Positions 49,926 through 62,200 are shown, numbered from the stretch's first letter. The stretch is DNA of 64,000 bases from Shewanella sp. Isolate11 (GCF_022398315.1 NZ_JAKEVF010000002.1:719279-783278); one strand, 5' to 3'. Made by a program: numbers and translations. The notes: generated by a model from the letters alone, not told the origin.

Positions 49926-50375
49926 ATGCATCGCTATAAACCCAACGTTACCGTGGCATGTGTCATTCGCAGCCAAGATAAATATTTAATGGTTGAAGAG
50001 CTGATTGACGGTGAGCTCAAGTATAACCAACCTGCAGGACACCTCGAAGCCAATGAATCACTTATCAATGCCTGCAAAAGAGAAGTCCGTGAAGAAACCG
50101 GATTAACCGTCGAGCCTGAGTCGCTAATCGGTATCTATCAATTTCAAGCTAATAGCGAACTGGCTTTCTTACGCTTCACCTATTTCTGCCAACTCGAACA
50201 ACAGCTCGATACAGAGCCTCAAGACCAAGCTATTAACCGAGCCGTATGGTTATCAATCACTGAAATTCGTACACTAAAATCACAACTTAGAAGCCCATTA
50301 GTGCTGCAATGCATTGAAGATCAGCTACAGGGAAAACAATTTTCGCCAGAGATAGTTAATTGTCAATTTCTCTAG
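49926..50375 (+). CDS. nudJ: Nudix phosphatase NudJ
   Basis: 149 residues. The Nudix box fits perfectly: Gly38, Glu44, Arg52-Glu53, Glu56-Glu57 and Gly59 in GHLEANESL...REVREETG. The E. coli enzyme hydrolyses HMP-pyrophosphate and nucleoside di- and triphosphates. Position between rluE and mnmA is conserved. AAGGAA precedes the ATG. Confidence 0.94.
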   Translation: MHRYKPNVTVACVIRSQDKYLMVEELIDGELKYNQPAGHLEANESLINACKREVREETGLTVEPESLIGIYQFQANSELAFLRFTYFCQLEQQLDTEPQDQAINRAVWLSITEIRTLKSQLRSPLVLQCIEDQLQGKQFSPEIVNCQFL

Positions 50376-50544
50376 TTAGCTACCGCGCATAATGCGTGAT
50401 AGAATACGCCCCCGCAGATAAGGTGTTATAGGCGCATTTTATGCTCCTTAATTAACAAGTTGAGCAAGAATGTCGCTATAAGCGACATAATCAATGCCTA
50501 ATGTCTTGTCGTAGCAACATAATTTTTAATGGTTTTCAGGATCT

Positions 50545-51660
50545 ATGGCACTAATCGAACCCAATCCAAACGGTAAAAAAGTCATCGTCGGTATGTCTGG
50601 CGGTGTTGACTCATCTGTTTCTGCATATCTACTAATGAAACAAGGCTATCAAGTTGAAGGCCTGTTCATGAAAAACTGGGAAGAAGACGATACCGACGAG
50701 TATTGCGCCGCAGCTGAAGACTTAAAAGATGCACAAGCCGTTTGCGACAAATTAGGTATCACGTTGCACACCGTTAATTTCGCCGCCGAATATTGGGACA
50801 ATGTGTTCGAATATTTTTTGGCAGAATATAAAGCGGGACGCACGCCAAACCCAGACATCATGTGCAACAAAGAGATCAAATTTAAAGCCTTCTTAGAGTT
50901 TGCCGATGAGATCTTAGATGCCGACTATATCGCAATGGGCCATTATGTACGCCGCAGCGATGCCTCAGGTCAAAGCCAAATGCTTCGAGGTGTCGATAGC
51001 AATAAAGATCAAAGCTACTTCCTCTATACCTTAAGCCATGAACAGGTGTCGCGTTCTCTATTTCCCGTTGGCGAGTTAGAGAAAAGCGAAGTGCGTGAAA
51101 TAGCCAAAGAGATGGGGCTTATTACTCACGATAAAAAAGACAGCACAGGTATCTGTTTTATCGGCGAGCGCAAGTTTACCGACTTCTTACAAACCTTCTT
51201 GCCCGCTCAGCCCGGTAAGATTGAAACCGCTGACGGCGAAGTGATCGGTGAACATCAAGGTTTGATGTACCACACTCTTGGCCAACGCAAAGGCCTTGGC
51301 ATTGGCGGCATGAAGAATAGCAATGACGATCCTTGGTATGTGGTAGACAAAGATCTTGAACGTAACGTACTGGTTGTCGGTCAAGGCGGCAACCACCCAC
51401 GCCTGATGTCCAGCGGATTTTATGCCGACCAACTACATTGGGTTGATCGCAAAGGCCCAGCAGACGGTGCAAACATCACTGTAAAAACCCGTTATCGACA
51501 ACGCGATGTGGCTTGTACCCTTTCCTATGATGGTGAAGACCGCATTAAAGTGATGTTTACAGACCCTGTTGCAGCCGTTACGCCAGGCCAATCTGCAGTG
51601 TTCTACGATGGTGAAGTCTGCCTTGGCGGCGGCATCATAGACTCACTGATCAAATCGTAA
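50545..51660 (+). CDS. mnmA: tRNA 2-thiouridylase MnmA
   Basis: Inserts sulfur at position 2 of U34 in tRNA-Lys, -Glu and -Gln. 371 residues: PP-loop SGGVDSS at 18-24, the first catalytic Cys in [12 protein letters not shown], and the second in [13 protein letters not shown]-terminal beta-barrel follows. It is separated from nudJ by 169 bases and linked to hflD by 19. Confidence 0.96.
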   Translation: MALIEPNPNGKKVIVGMSGGVDSSVSAYLLMKQGYQVEGLFMKNWEEDDTDEYCAAAEDLKDAQAVCDKLGITLHTVNFAAEYWDNVFEYFLAEYKAGRTPNPDIMCNKEIKFKAFLEFADEILDADYIAMGHYVRRSDASGQSQMLRGVDSNKDQSYFLYTLSHEQVSRSLFPVGELEKSEVREIAKEMGLITHDKKDSTGICFIGERKFTDFLQTFLPAQPGKIETADGEVIGEHQGLMYHTLGQRKGLGIGGMKNSNDDPWYVVDKDLERNVLVVGQGGNHPRLMSSGFYADQLHWVDRKGPADGANITVKTRYRQRDVACTLSYDGEDRIKVMFTDPVAAVTPGQSAVFYDGEVCLGGGIIDSLIKS

Positions 51661-51679
51661 ACAGAAGAAGAGAAAATAC

Positions 51680-52297
51680 GTGAGCCAAGCAATCTTTGAC
51701 AGAACCATGGCATTTGCCGGCATCTTGCAGGCAATTGCCCAAGTACAGCGTGTTGCCCGTCATGGGCAAGGCGATAATGACGCCTTGGCGGCCTGCCTCA
51801 ATACCATCTTAGTCACTAACCCTGACAGTACTAGCGATGTGTATGCTGACAAAATCGTTCTCAGAAGCGGCTATCAACTGATCATCAACCAACTGGGCGA
51901 TGACAAACAAAAAGATGTTGAAATAACCCGCTACCTGATTGGTATTCTCGCCCTTGAGCGCAAACTCTCTCGCTCTTCAAATGCCATGGGCATGTTAGCA
52001 GAACGTATTAATCAGGTGCATCGTCAACTGCATCACTTCTCGATCACCGATGATCAAGTTGTCGCTAATTTCGCTGGTATTTATAGCGACATTATCAGCG
52101 ATATAGGCCCTAAAATTCAGATCTCAGGCAACCCTGAGTTTTTGAAGCAGCCGTTGGTTCAACAAAGAATTCGCGCCTTACTGCTCGCCGCTATGCGTAG
52201 CGCAGTATTATGGCGCCAATTAGGAGGCAAGCGTAGACACCTTGTCTTCTCTAGAAAAGCAATTGTCGATATAGCAAATAAAAGCCTTACCCTATAA
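51680..52297 (+). CDS. hflD: high-frequency lysogenization protein HflD homolog
   Basis: 205 residues, helical, membrane-associated. E. coli HflD restrains phage lambda CII. The family is otherwise uncharacterised and consistently sits between mnmA and purB. A GTG start at 51680 is preceded by AAGAAGAG. No catalytic motif is visible. Confidence 0.9.
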   Translation: MSQAIFDRTMAFAGILQAIAQVQRVARHGQGDNDALAACLNTILVTNPDSTSDVYADKIVLRSGYQLIINQLGDDKQKDVEITRYLIGILALERKLSRSSNAMGMLAERINQVHRQLHHFSITDDQVVANFAGIYSDIISDIGPKIQISGNPEFLKQPLVQQRIRALLLAAMRSAVLWRQLGGKRRHLVFSRKAIVDIANKSLTL

Positions 52298-52305
52298 ATA
52301 ATTAA

Positions 52306-53700
<1,395 letters not shown>

Positions 53701-53718
53701 TCATTATCGACTGATATT

Positions 53719-53757
53719 TAAAAAAGGCGGTGAGCATTATGCTTACCGCCTTTTTTA
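53719..53757 (+). terminator. purB terminator
   Basis: GGCGGTgAGC-attat-GCTtACCGCC flanked by A- and T-runs. Confidence 0.88.
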
Positions 53758-53808
53758 TTTAGCTTATACTGCTCACATTTACGCACCACAATCTGGGTTT
53801 AACCTTTC

Positions 53809-54936
53809 ATGTATACAGTTAACTTCGATCCACAAGCTTTTTTACAACAGCACTGGCAGAAACAGCCTCTAGTGATTAAGGCCGCCTTTAAACACTTCCA
53901 AGACCCTATCAGCCCAGAAGAACTTGCAGGCTTGGCCTGCGAAGAAGAGATCGCATCACGTATCGTACTAACCAAACAAGGTAACTGGGAGATCATTCAA
54001 GGGCCTATCGAAGATTATTCACCCTTTGGCGAAGATAATTGGCAACTCTTGGTTCAGGCGGTAAATCACTGGTATCCCGATTCACAGCCGCTAGTTGACG
54101 CTTTTCGCTTTATCCCCGACTGGCGTTTCGATGACTTAATGGTGTCATTTGCCACTCCCGGCGGTGGAGTGGGCCCCCATATAGATAACTATGATGTTTT
54201 CTTGCTACAAGGTGAAGGTAAACGACGTTGGAAAGTCGGCGCTAAAGGACAATATTCTCCCCGTGGAGGAGATACTCATACGTCACTGATTGATGACTTT
54301 GAGCCCATTATTGACGTGATACTTGAAGCCGGTGACATGTTATATATCCCACCGGGATTTCCTCACCGCGGCGAGACCTTAGAAACGGCTTTAAGCTACT
54401 CGATTGGTTTTCGCGCTCCCAGTCAGCAAGAGTTACTCAGCAGTATTGCCGATCACCTTATCGATACCAATAGCGGCTTAACCCGATTCACATCTCAACA
54501 AGAGCCCAATGCCTCTGGATTACTCACCATAGATCAGCAGCAAGGCATGATGGATTTATTGCAGACATTATTGACCCAGCCAGAGCACTATCAAAATGTT
54601 TTAGGGCACTTACTCAGTCAAAACCGTTTTGAGCTTGACCTATGTGAACCTCAGCAAGACTACCATAAAGCTGAACTCATTAGCGCTTTAGAAGAAGGGG
54701 CTGAGCTACTTCGTATTGGCGGATTAAAGGTAATTCAAATTGAAGCCGATCAACAGCAACGCTTATTCATCAATGGTGAAAGTTACTCATTAGGTAGTTG
54801 CCAAGCTGAATTACTGACACAACTTGCCAACCAAATTAGCTTTGACAGTACTAGCGCACTCGAATTGTGTCAGCAAACTGAAATATGTGACTACTTCCTG
54901 TGGATGCTTAATCGCGGCTATGCCTATTTGGCTTAA
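53809..54936 (+). CDS. roxA: ribosomal protein L16 arginine hydroxylase RoxA (YcfD)
   Basis: JmjC-type 2-oxoglutarate oxygenase that hydroxylates Arg81 of L16 in E. coli. 375 residues. Fe(II) ligands are His124, Asp126 (GPHIDNYD) and His186 (PGFPHRGE). A C-terminal dimerisation and winged-helix region follows. In E. coli phoPQ lies between purB and ycfD; here roxA is the next gene after purB, behind a terminator. Confidence 0.95.
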   Translation: MYTVNFDPQAFLQQHWQKQPLVIKAAFKHFQDPISPEELAGLACEEEIASRIVLTKQGNWEIIQGPIEDYSPFGEDNWQLLVQAVNHWYPDSQPLVDAFRFIPDWRFDDLMVSFATPGGGVGPHIDNYDVFLLQGEGKRRWKVGAKGQYSPRGGDTHTSLIDDFEPIIDVILEAGDMLYIPPGFPHRGETLETALSYSIGFRAPSQQELLSSIADHLIDTNSGLTRFTSQQEPNASGLLTIDQQQGMMDLLQTLLTQPEHYQNVLGHLLSQNRFELDLCEPQQDYHKAELISALEEGAELLRIGGLKVIQIEADQQQRLFINGESYSLGSCQAELLTQLANQISFDSTSALELCQQTEICDYFLWMLNRGYAYLA

Positions 54937-54950
54937 ACAGAAAAATTCCA

Positions 54951-55007
54951 AACGGTATTATAAGAAAGTGCTCTACTCAGCGATCACATCTTTATGCTGA
55001 TTGGTAT
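54951..55007. mobile_element. short MITE-like element with a decayed left end
   Basis: TAAGAAAGTGCTCTACTCAGCGATC then ACATCTTTATGCTGATTGGTAT parallels the 59-bp copy at 40671-40729. The left ATACCAATCA is degenerate (GGTATTA). Located 15 bases after the roxA stop. Confidence 0.55.
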
Positions 55008-55065
55008 AACCACGAAGATATTTGTTGTCACTTACCTTGCCTCAAAAGCATAAACTTCAAAAACA

Positions 55066-55097
55066 AAAATGCCGCTTAATTAAAGCGGCATTTTATA
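55066..55097 (-). terminator. terminator of the DUF4826 gene
   Basis: AAATGCCGCTT / AAGCGGCATTT with A- and T-rich flanks, 20 bases after the minus-strand stop. Confidence 0.75.
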
Positions 55098-55116
55098 GGA
55101 TAACCTAAGGGTTCGA

Positions 55117-55566
55117 TTATGATTCTTTCCATAACTTTTCATCGTTATGAATTTGAAATAGGCTCTCAGCACGGGAAACCAACAGTTGGGCAAACTTAGC
55201 CTGTGTCGGATCTTGAGTTGCACCTGATTTCATCAAGTTTTCAGCTTTAAGTTGCCACATCATTGAAAAATGGCGAATGGCATCACGAGCGGTTGCTGCC
55301 ACACTAACATCGACATAATCGGTAGGAAGGTCACCAGACATCACCCAGAAGGTTTGCGATTTAGGCTGCTTAGACTCTAGTTTCCAAATCGCTAAAAATG
55401 GCGCGAGATAACGACTCTCTTCGGCAATAACACGTTCAGGGATCACCCCTTTCTCAGCTAAAAAGCGATTCGCCTTCTGGAAATGCTCTCTTATCCACAC
55501 TTGAGTGCGTGCTTCAATCTCTTCTGGCGATAAAGTTTGCGTTTGATCGGCTACTTGTTCTGACAT
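55117..55566 (-). CDS. DUF4826 family protein
   Basis: 149 residues, soluble. It has an N-terminal helical WIREHFQKANRFLAEKGVIP stretch and a central IWKLESKQPKSQTFWVMSGDLPTDYV region; the C-terminus is helical. I recognise the sequence pattern as DUF4826, known mainly in Alteromonadales, with no assigned function. It is divergent from leucine dehydrogenase and has its own terminator. Confidence 0.75.
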   Translation of the reverse strand: MSEQVADQTQTLSPEEIEARTQVWIREHFQKANRFLAEKGVIPERVIAEESRYLAPFLAIWKLESKQPKSQTFWVMSGDLPTDYVDVSVAATARDAIRHFSMMWQLKAENLMKSGATQDPTQAKFAQLLVSRAESLFQIHNDEKLWKES

Positions 55567-55653
55567 ACTACTTCCTATTCTTATAATTATTCTGCAATCT
55601 ATATAAGCCCAAAATCATTTAAAACAATGATTTGGCAGCATAGCAAACCAAAA

Positions 55654-55673
55654 ACTTTACGTTGACGTAAAGT
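55654..55673. promoter_or_regulatory. candidate LiuR operator upstream of leucine dehydrogenase
   Basis: ACTTTACGTTGACGTAAAGT has 9-base arms that are exact inverted copies around TG. It resembles the TTTACGTnnACGTAAA palindrome that I recall for LiuR, the MerR-type repressor of branched-chain amino acid catabolism in Alteromonadales. The downstream gene is a catabolic leucine dehydrogenase, which fits. It also lies upstream of the divergent DUF4826 gene. Confidence 0.6.
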
Positions 55674-55827
55674 GGAAAGCAAAATTGCCACATAAATCAC
55701 AAATAAAAGCGGTTTCTTACTTTGTCGAGAGTATCGCTAAATGCTATCGTTCTGCAATAAATATCACACTCCATCGAAAGGCAAATTGTTATTCGATGTT
55801 TTAATTCCCAAGCGGAGAACTCTCAAA

Positions 55828-56853
55828 GTGGCAGTATTTAATCACATCTCATTTGACGATCACGAACAAGTTGTATTTTGTCATGATAAAGAAAGTGGTT
55901 TGCGTGCAATTATCGCAATCCATAACACCAATCTGGGGCCTGCTGTTGGTGGCTGTAGAATGTGGAACTATGAATCGGATGATGAGGCTTTAACCGACGT
56001 ATTACGACTGTCACGTGGTATGACATACAAGAATGCATTAGCAGGCCTTGCTATGGGTGGCGGAAAGTCTGTGATCATTGCCGATCCTAAAACAGAAAAC
56101 CGTGAAGCGCTCTTTAGAGCCTTTGGACGCTGTATTAATACATTAGGCGGTAAATACTATTCTGCTGAAGATGTTGGGGTTTCAACTAGCGATATTATGA
56201 TCGCCCACCAAGAAACGCCTTACGTAGCTGGTCTTGAAGGCAAAAGCGGCGACCCATCTCCTTTCACTGCACTAGGTACTTACTTAGGGATTAAAGCCGC
56301 AGTTAAGCATCAGCGTGGTATCGATAGCCTTAAAGGTCTTAAGATCGCTGTTCAAGGTGTAGGCCATGTAGGCTACTACCTATGTCGTCACCTACATGCT
56401 GAAGGCGCTGAACTTATCGTCACCGACATTCATCAGGCATCTCTAGATAAAGTTGCAACTGAATTTGGTGCTATTATTGTGGCTCCTCAAGATATCTACC
56501 ATCAAGATGTCGATGTCTATGCCCCTTGTGCTTTAGGCGCCACGATTAATGACACCACTATTCCATTACTAAAAGCTAGCATCGTTGCCGGTTGTGCCAA
56601 CAATCAGTTAGCCGAAGCGCGTCATGGAGAGAAGCTAAAAGAGTTGGGTATTCTGTATGCGCCAGATTATGTGATCAACGCAGGCGGTATCATTAACGTC
56701 TCATTTGAGAAAGATTATGATGCTCAGAAATCTACCGCAAAAGTTGAAGAGATCTACAACACCTTACTGAAAGTATTCACCCTTTCAGATGAGCAAAACC
56801 GCACGACGGCTTCCGTCGCAGATGAGTTAGCTAGAGCTATTATCAACGGCTAA
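55828..56853 (+). CDS. ldh: leucine dehydrogenase (Glu/Leu/Phe/Val dehydrogenase family)
   Basis: NAD-dependent oxidative deamination of leucine, valine and isoleucine to the keto acids. I place the start at the GTG 55828 (VAVFNHISFD), which follows GGAG; the frame continues 29 codons upstream but without a site. 341 residues. Catalytic Lys68 and Lys80 are in MTYKNALAGLAMGGGKS; the Rossmann motif is GVGHVGYYL. The LiuR-like palindrome 155 bases upstream supports a role in branched-chain amino acid breakdown. Phenylalanine dehydrogenase is a possible alternative. Confidence 0.92.
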   Translation: MAVFNHISFDDHEQVVFCHDKESGLRAIIAIHNTNLGPAVGGCRMWNYESDDEALTDVLRLSRGMTYKNALAGLAMGGGKSVIIADPKTENREALFRAFGRCINTLGGKYYSAEDVGVSTSDIMIAHQETPYVAGLEGKSGDPSPFTALGTYLGIKAAVKHQRGIDSLKGLKIAVQGVGHVGYYLCRHLHAEGAELIVTDIHQASLDKVATEFGAIIVAPQDIYHQDVDVYAPCALGATINDTTIPLLKASIVAGCANNQLAEARHGEKLKELGILYAPDYVINAGGIINVSFEKDYDAQKSTAKVEEIYNTLLKVFTLSDEQNRTTASVADELARAIING

Positions 56854-56890
56854 AATAGTCTCTGATAACAAAGACTAAAGCTCATTATTT

Positions 56891-56924
56891 TAAAAGCCAC
56901 CGTTAAAACACGGTGGCTTTTTCA
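56891..56924 (+). terminator. ldh terminator
   Basis: AAAGCCACCG / CGGTGGCTTT stem with eight-base loop, then TTTTT. Confidence 0.85.
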
Positions 56925-57145
56925 TATCATAAACAAGGTTGATTTAAAGTTGTATTTCAATTGGTTACACAAAAATATTACTACTCGCTTGCACAAACTT
57001 AAGTCATATCACCAATGTAAAAATAATTTTCTTTTTACTAGCAACAACATAAATTGAAAACACCAATATTTCATAAAACCATACTGGAAAATGTCATATT
57101 CCTCTGCTTGAATTAAATCCCCGATATCAGAGTGTGGACACTAAA

Positions 57146-57487
57146 ATGATCTGCTTCAAACATGACTTTAATCAGGATTTAGTTGAGCTAAAGGCAAGTG
57201 ACTGGTGTGGATTAGAGCAGGTCTTTGTTAATGGTAAACGCGTATCGCGTAAACTTAATTTTGGTCCCAAAAGCGAACATCAAGTTCAGCTTCGCAATGG
57301 CATCCCCTGCAAATTCCAACTGTTTATCGACCCCAACAGCGAACAGATGATCTGCCGTATTTATAAACAAAATCGATTGATAACTAGTATCAAACAAGGA
57401 AATGCTAACCTGCTACAAAGCCGCCAATGGTTATATGGTGTTGTTTGCTTAAGTGCATTAGCCTCTTTAGGATTATTGATCATTTAG
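57146..57487 (+). CDS. uncharacterised tail-anchored small protein
   Basis: 113 residues from the ATG at 57146, seven bases after GGA; a GTG at 57134 is possible. The N-terminal 85 residues look like a small beta-rich cytoplasmic domain (VELKASDWCGLEQVFVNGKRVSRK, HQVQLRNGIPCKFQLFID). A single C-terminal membrane span (WLYGVVCLSALASLGLLII) ends the chain, so it is tail-anchored. I do not recognise the family. Confidence 0.75.
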   Translation: MICFKHDFNQDLVELKASDWCGLEQVFVNGKRVSRKLNFGPKSEHQVQLRNGIPCKFQLFIDPNSEQMICRIYKQNRLITSIKQGNANLLQSRQWLYGVVCLSALASLGLLII

Positions 57488-57593
57488 ATTAAATATTTGA
57501 ATAAATTGGTTAATTTCTACTAAACCGTTAATTCTAAAGACTAATTTTCGTCGACCATCTACACGTTAAAACACCATGAAACCTTATCTACCA

Positions 57594-58010
57594 TTAACTT
57601 AGGCGATTAATCTTGTTCAACAGACGAATAAAATCCTGTGACTCTTGCTCATTTAGGTTGGCTAGAAAACGTTCATTGACTCGCTCCGCTTCGCGGGTCA
57701 AATCCTGTTCTAATGCTTTAGCGTTGTCTGTAAGAAATATTTGAAAAGCGCGACGATTATCGGCTTCTTGATGACGGGTGATCAATCCTTGAACTTGCAA
57801 CTGATCTAACAGTCTGGTCATGGTGTAGTTAGCCACATCACAGCGCTTTGAAAGCTCTGTTTGTGTGATCCCCTCCTCTTGCCACAGGGCAAACAACACA
57901 GGCCATAATTTAATATCTAAATCATAGCGCTTTAGCTGCTCATCTAACGCTTTTTGCAGTTCGATATTAAGGTGAGATACCAAGTATCCCAAACTCTCAT
58001 AATGCTTCAA
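57594..58010 (-). CDS. MarR-family transcriptional regulator
   Basis: 138 residues with a winged helix-turn-helix: GITQTELSKRCDVANYTMTRLLDQLQVQGLITRHQEADNRRAFQIFLTD is the recognition-helix and wing region (about 50-98 in the chain). Flanking helices give the dimer interface. No target operon is adjacent and the ligand is unknown. The gene stands alone between gaps of about 106 and 230 bases. Confidence 0.9.
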   Translation of the reverse strand: MKHYESLGYLVSHLNIELQKALDEQLKRYDLDIKLWPVLFALWQEEGITQTELSKRCDVANYTMTRLLDQLQVQGLITRHQEADNRRAFQIFLTDNAKALEQDLTREAERVNERFLANLNEQESQDFIRLLNKINRLS

Positions 58011-58240
58011 TCGACACCTCCAAAAACAGTGGCTTTAATTAATACTACCACTTGCTTCTGAAGAAACTAGAGAAACAATCAACAAAATTTAACGAGTAAA
58101 GCGATTCATATTGAGAAAGAAAGGCTTAGCATAAAACACAATGATAGGTCGCATTTTGCTCAGAAATTTAAGGTATCAATAGAAATAAAGCAGCAAACTT
58201 ATAATAGGATCCTATGAAACTTAAATATAAAATCGGCAAA

Positions 58241-58747
58241 TTACGCCGTTGCTGTAAAAGCACTGTGATAAGTCACTTCGCCGCGAGGCTGTTTTCCTTT
58301 TAGCACAAGAGCTTGAAAATACTCCATTGGAACACCTGCTAAAATCAGCTGCTCCAATGGTTTAAAACCAAAACGCTGATAGTATTGTAGGTCACCTAAC
58401 AGCACACAACCCTGTGCATTTAAACGTTTCAATTCGGCTAAAGCAGTATCCATCAATTGACTACCTACGCCATGACCTTGCTCACTGGGCACCACAGAAA
58501 TAGGCCCTAACCCATACCAGTTTTCAGAGCCATCAGAAATTGAAACTAGAGACACTGCCACATGCCCAATAATGTTTTCCCCTTTTTGCGCAACCAAGGA
58601 GATTGATAAAGCGCCTGAATGACGCAAGGCATTAACAATAAATTGCTCAGTATGATCTGTATGTGGTGCAGTCATAAATGCGGCAATAGTGACATCATTA
58701 ATTGCTTCGATGTCACTAGCAGTTTCTTTGCGAATTAGAATGCTCAA
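58241..58747 (-). CDS. GNAT-family N-acetyltransferase
   Basis: 168 residues. The acetyl-CoA motif A is VVPSEQGHGVGSQLM near 87-101; motif B-like YQRFGF follows. Similar enzymes (YhbS type) acetylate small molecules or protein N-termini, but the substrate is unknown. The stop lies close to the plus-strand start of a very short frame that I reject. Confidence 0.88.
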   Translation of the reverse strand: MSILIRKETASDIEAINDVTIAAFMTAPHTDHTEQFIVNALRHSGALSISLVAQKGENIIGHVAVSLVSISDGSENWYGLGPISVVPSEQGHGVGSQLMDTALAELKRLNAQGCVLLGDLQYYQRFGFKPLEQLILAGVPMEYFQALVLKGKQPRGEVTYHSAFTATA

Positions 58748-58801
58748 TGGGATTTTCCTGAAAAGGTTAACTTAGTAAATTGGCTAAGTGAGTAACGAGA
58801 A

Positions 58802-59242
58802 CTAGTCTTGCTTTAATAGAAATTGTTCAATAAAACGGTAATAACACGCTCGTCCTAGTTTTGCCGATAACCCTTTATCCAAACTAACAAAAATATCTTG
58901 TTCATCAACAGTAAAATGCTGTTCACTCTCAACAGTAAAATACGTGCCAATTGAAGTGGTCAGCACCAACTGTCCTTTTGAATCGAATTCATAGTCGACA
59001 ATCAGCAGCGGAAAAGCAGCAACGCTAACAATGACTTTCTCAACCGGAGTGATAAGAAAATATTGACCATCGACGGCATATAAAATTGAAGCAAATAAGC
59101 GGCAAAACTTATCGGGTAACGGCTCATCCTTATAAAACCAATTACCCTGATTATCGATAACAAACAGCGGCTCGTCATCACATAAGCTAACCCCTTGGGT
59201 TAACTTATGTAACTGTGATTGTGCCCCGCTAGTTTCTGCCAT
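58802..59242 (-). CDS. DUF1285 family protein
   Basis: 146 residues from the ATG 59240-59242; the frame stays open three codons upstream. The pattern PLFVIDNQGNWFYKDEPLPDKFCRLFASIL...YFLITPVEKV is characteristic of DUF1285. Crystal structures of the family exist, but no function is assigned. It begins six bases after the ydiJ stop, so it is co-transcribed with it. Confidence 0.85.
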   Translation of the reverse strand: MAETSGAQSQLHKLTQGVSLCDDEPLFVIDNQGNWFYKDEPLPDKFCRLFASILYAVDGQYFLITPVEKVIVSVAAFPLLIVDYEFDSKGQLVLTTSIGTYFTVESEQHFTVDEQDIFVSLDKGLSAKLGRACYYRFIEQFLLKQD

Positions 59243-59247
59243 AGTGA

Positions 59248-62200
59248 TCACTCATTACCAAGCAAAGCCAATAAAGCTTGCACCGGATGTTTAGGCTTAA
59301 AGCCACCAAAGCGTTTCACTTGACTGCGACAAGAATAGCCCGAAACCAAGATCTGCTCTGCTGGTAATTGCTTGATAGCTTGCTCCCAAGACATCTCAAA
59401 CAGTGCTTTCGAACGTTGCTGGTTTTCACTTTCGTGACCATAGGTTCCCGCCATACCACAACAGCCTAGGTTTACCGTATTTAAGGTTGCTCCAAACTTG
59501 GCGAAAATAGTTTGCCACTCTTTGGCGGTATTAGGCTTAGCGGTAGACTCTGTACAATGACTAAACCAAGTAAACTGCGTGTCACCGCTTGGCAAGTCAT
59601 CCCGTTGTTCAATCACTTTCAATAGCCATTCGTTGACAACTTGCACGTGAAACTCACCACGCTCATCGCCTAAGACTTCTTTATATTCATCGCGATAACA
59701 AAGCACCATCGCAGGATCGACACCGATCAGCGGCATATTAAGGGCAAACACTTGATTTAAAAAATCAGCACTCGACTTCGCCGTTTTGGCAAATTTATCA
59801 AGGAAGCCCTTGATATGAATAGGTTTGCCGTTAGGTTTAAATGGCAGAAGTACCGGTTTAAAGCCCAGTTTTTCGATCAGTAATATCAGATGATAAACCG
59901 TGTCGGCTTCGTAAAAACTGTTAAAAGGATCTTGTACCACTAAGACATACTGATCTCGTGATTCAACAGGGATTTGCTGCAATGCTGATAGATCATATCC
60001 ACGACAACTATGATTTTCTAAGCGCTGTTTCAAAGTAGGCACAGATAAAGCCGGCGCATCCACATAACCTAAGGATTGTTTGATCACCCATTGGCTAAGC
60101 TTGTTTTGTGAAACAGCATTGGTCACTCGCGGCATCATCGCCATTAATGGCAATGAATCTTCGATGCCTGCCACTAGGTAATCTTTCACTGGGCGTAAGT
60201 AGCGCTGATAATAAATATTAAAGAACTGCGCCCTAAACTTAGGCACATCTACTTTAACTGGGCACTGAGAAGTACACGCCTTACAAGCTAAACAGCCCTT
60301 GAGCGACTCCATTACCTCGTGAGAATAGTCGTACTCTTTATCTTTCTTTAAGGTGTTTTGGGTACGTTGTAGTAAGCCTAGTGGTTTTGCCTTAGCTAAG
60401 GCTTCAACGTCTACCCCTTCCGACTCCAATAAACGTAACCATTCACGCATCAAGCCTGCACGGCCTTTTGGTGATTGTACTCGATCGCCAGTAACTTTAA
60501 ATGAAGGACACATAGGTGAATACACACTGTAATTGAAACAAAGACCGTTGCCATTACAGTTCATTACATCGGGAAAGGCTTCACGGGTATTCACTGGGAT
60601 CTGACGATCGAATGCACCACGCTTGGTACTATCAACATTGTACTTTAATGGTCCACCATCTCTTGGTGCCACCAGCTTACCCGGATTAAGTTTATTCAGC
60701 GGATCAAATAGCCATTTAACATCTTCAAGAATACCAAATAGTTTGTCACCAAATACCGAGGGGCCATATTCACCACGCACGCCTTTTCCGTGCTCACCCC
60801 ACATCAGGCCACCGTATTTAAGGGTTAATGCCGCCACTTGATCCGATACGGTTTTTAGTAAACGCTCATCATTGGGATCACACATATCCAGTGCTGGACG
60901 TACATGCAAAACCCCTGCATCGACGTGACCAAACATACCGTATTGCAGCTGATGGCTATCGAGTAACGCTCTAAACTCCATAATATAATCGGCCAGTTTC
61001 TCTGGTGGCACTGCGGTATCTTCGGCAAAAGCGATAGGTTTACGACTGCCTTTGGTGGCTCCTAGTAATCCCACCGCTTTTTTACGCATCGCGTAAATGG
61101 TATTGATTGATGTTTTATCGGCCGTCACTTGATAGCCAAGCAAACCTGCTTGCTGGGCAGCAACTTGCGCATCGAGCATGGCACAAAGATGCTGTAATTT
61201 TTGCTCAACTTCTTCAGTCTCTCCGGCAAACTCGACCATATTCAAACCGTCGATAACGCTGCCAGGCACTTCTTCAATCAAAGATGAAACCGAATGCCAG
61301 ATAATATCTTGCTTGGCGAGGTTAAGTACTTTTGAGTCGATAGTCTCAACCACAGTCGCATTGGCTTTAACTAAGTCTGGTGCATGACGCAATGCTGATT
61401 GAAATGAGTCGTACTTGATATTCACCATCATGCGAGTTGTCGGCAGCTTAGTGATATCCAGCTTGGCTTCTGTGACAACTGCTAATGTTCCCTCAGAGCC
61501 AGTGATAATGCGCGACAAGTTGAATTGATCTAGTGATTCATTCCAAACATTTTTCAGATCATAACCGGTCAAAAAACGGTTGAGTTTAGGGAAACGAGCT
61601 TCGACTTCGTCGCGATGTTCGCGAGTCAACTTAGCAATTTCTCGCTGTAGAATGTCGCCCAATGTTAGCGACTCTATCTGCTCAAGTTCACTCAGTGCAG
61701 CCTGATTTAATGACTTAGTTTCTAACACACTGCCGTCATACAGCACGCTGGTTAACTCAAGTACATGATCTGAGGTTTTTCCATACACTAGCGAGCCTGC
61801 GCCAGAAGCATCGGTGTTGATCATACCGCCAAGCGTAGCGCGATTAGAGGTCGAAAGATCCGGACTAAAAAAGTAACCATATGGACGAAGCACATCGTTG
61901 AGGGCATCTTTAATGACACCGGCTTCGACTCTTACCCAACCCTCTTCGGCATTCACCTCAAGCACCCGATTCATGTAGCGCGACAGATCTAGCACTAAAC
62001 CATGGGTCAGCGCCTGACCATTGGTACCAGTTCCGCCGCCACGGGCACTAAAGACCACTTTTTCAAATTCGGGTTTAGCCGCGAGTTTTAGCACAATCCG
62101 TACATCAGTTTGATTGCGTGGATATAACACGGCTTGGGGTAAGAATTGATAGACAGAGTTATCGGTTGCCTGAGCTAAACGTGCGCTATAGCGTTTATCG

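Noticed and set aside
58214..58303. 29-codon plus-strand frame at the end of the acetyltransferase gene
   Set aside because: AGGA precedes the ATG, but most of the frame is antisense to the acetyltransferase and the peptide has no recognisable feature.
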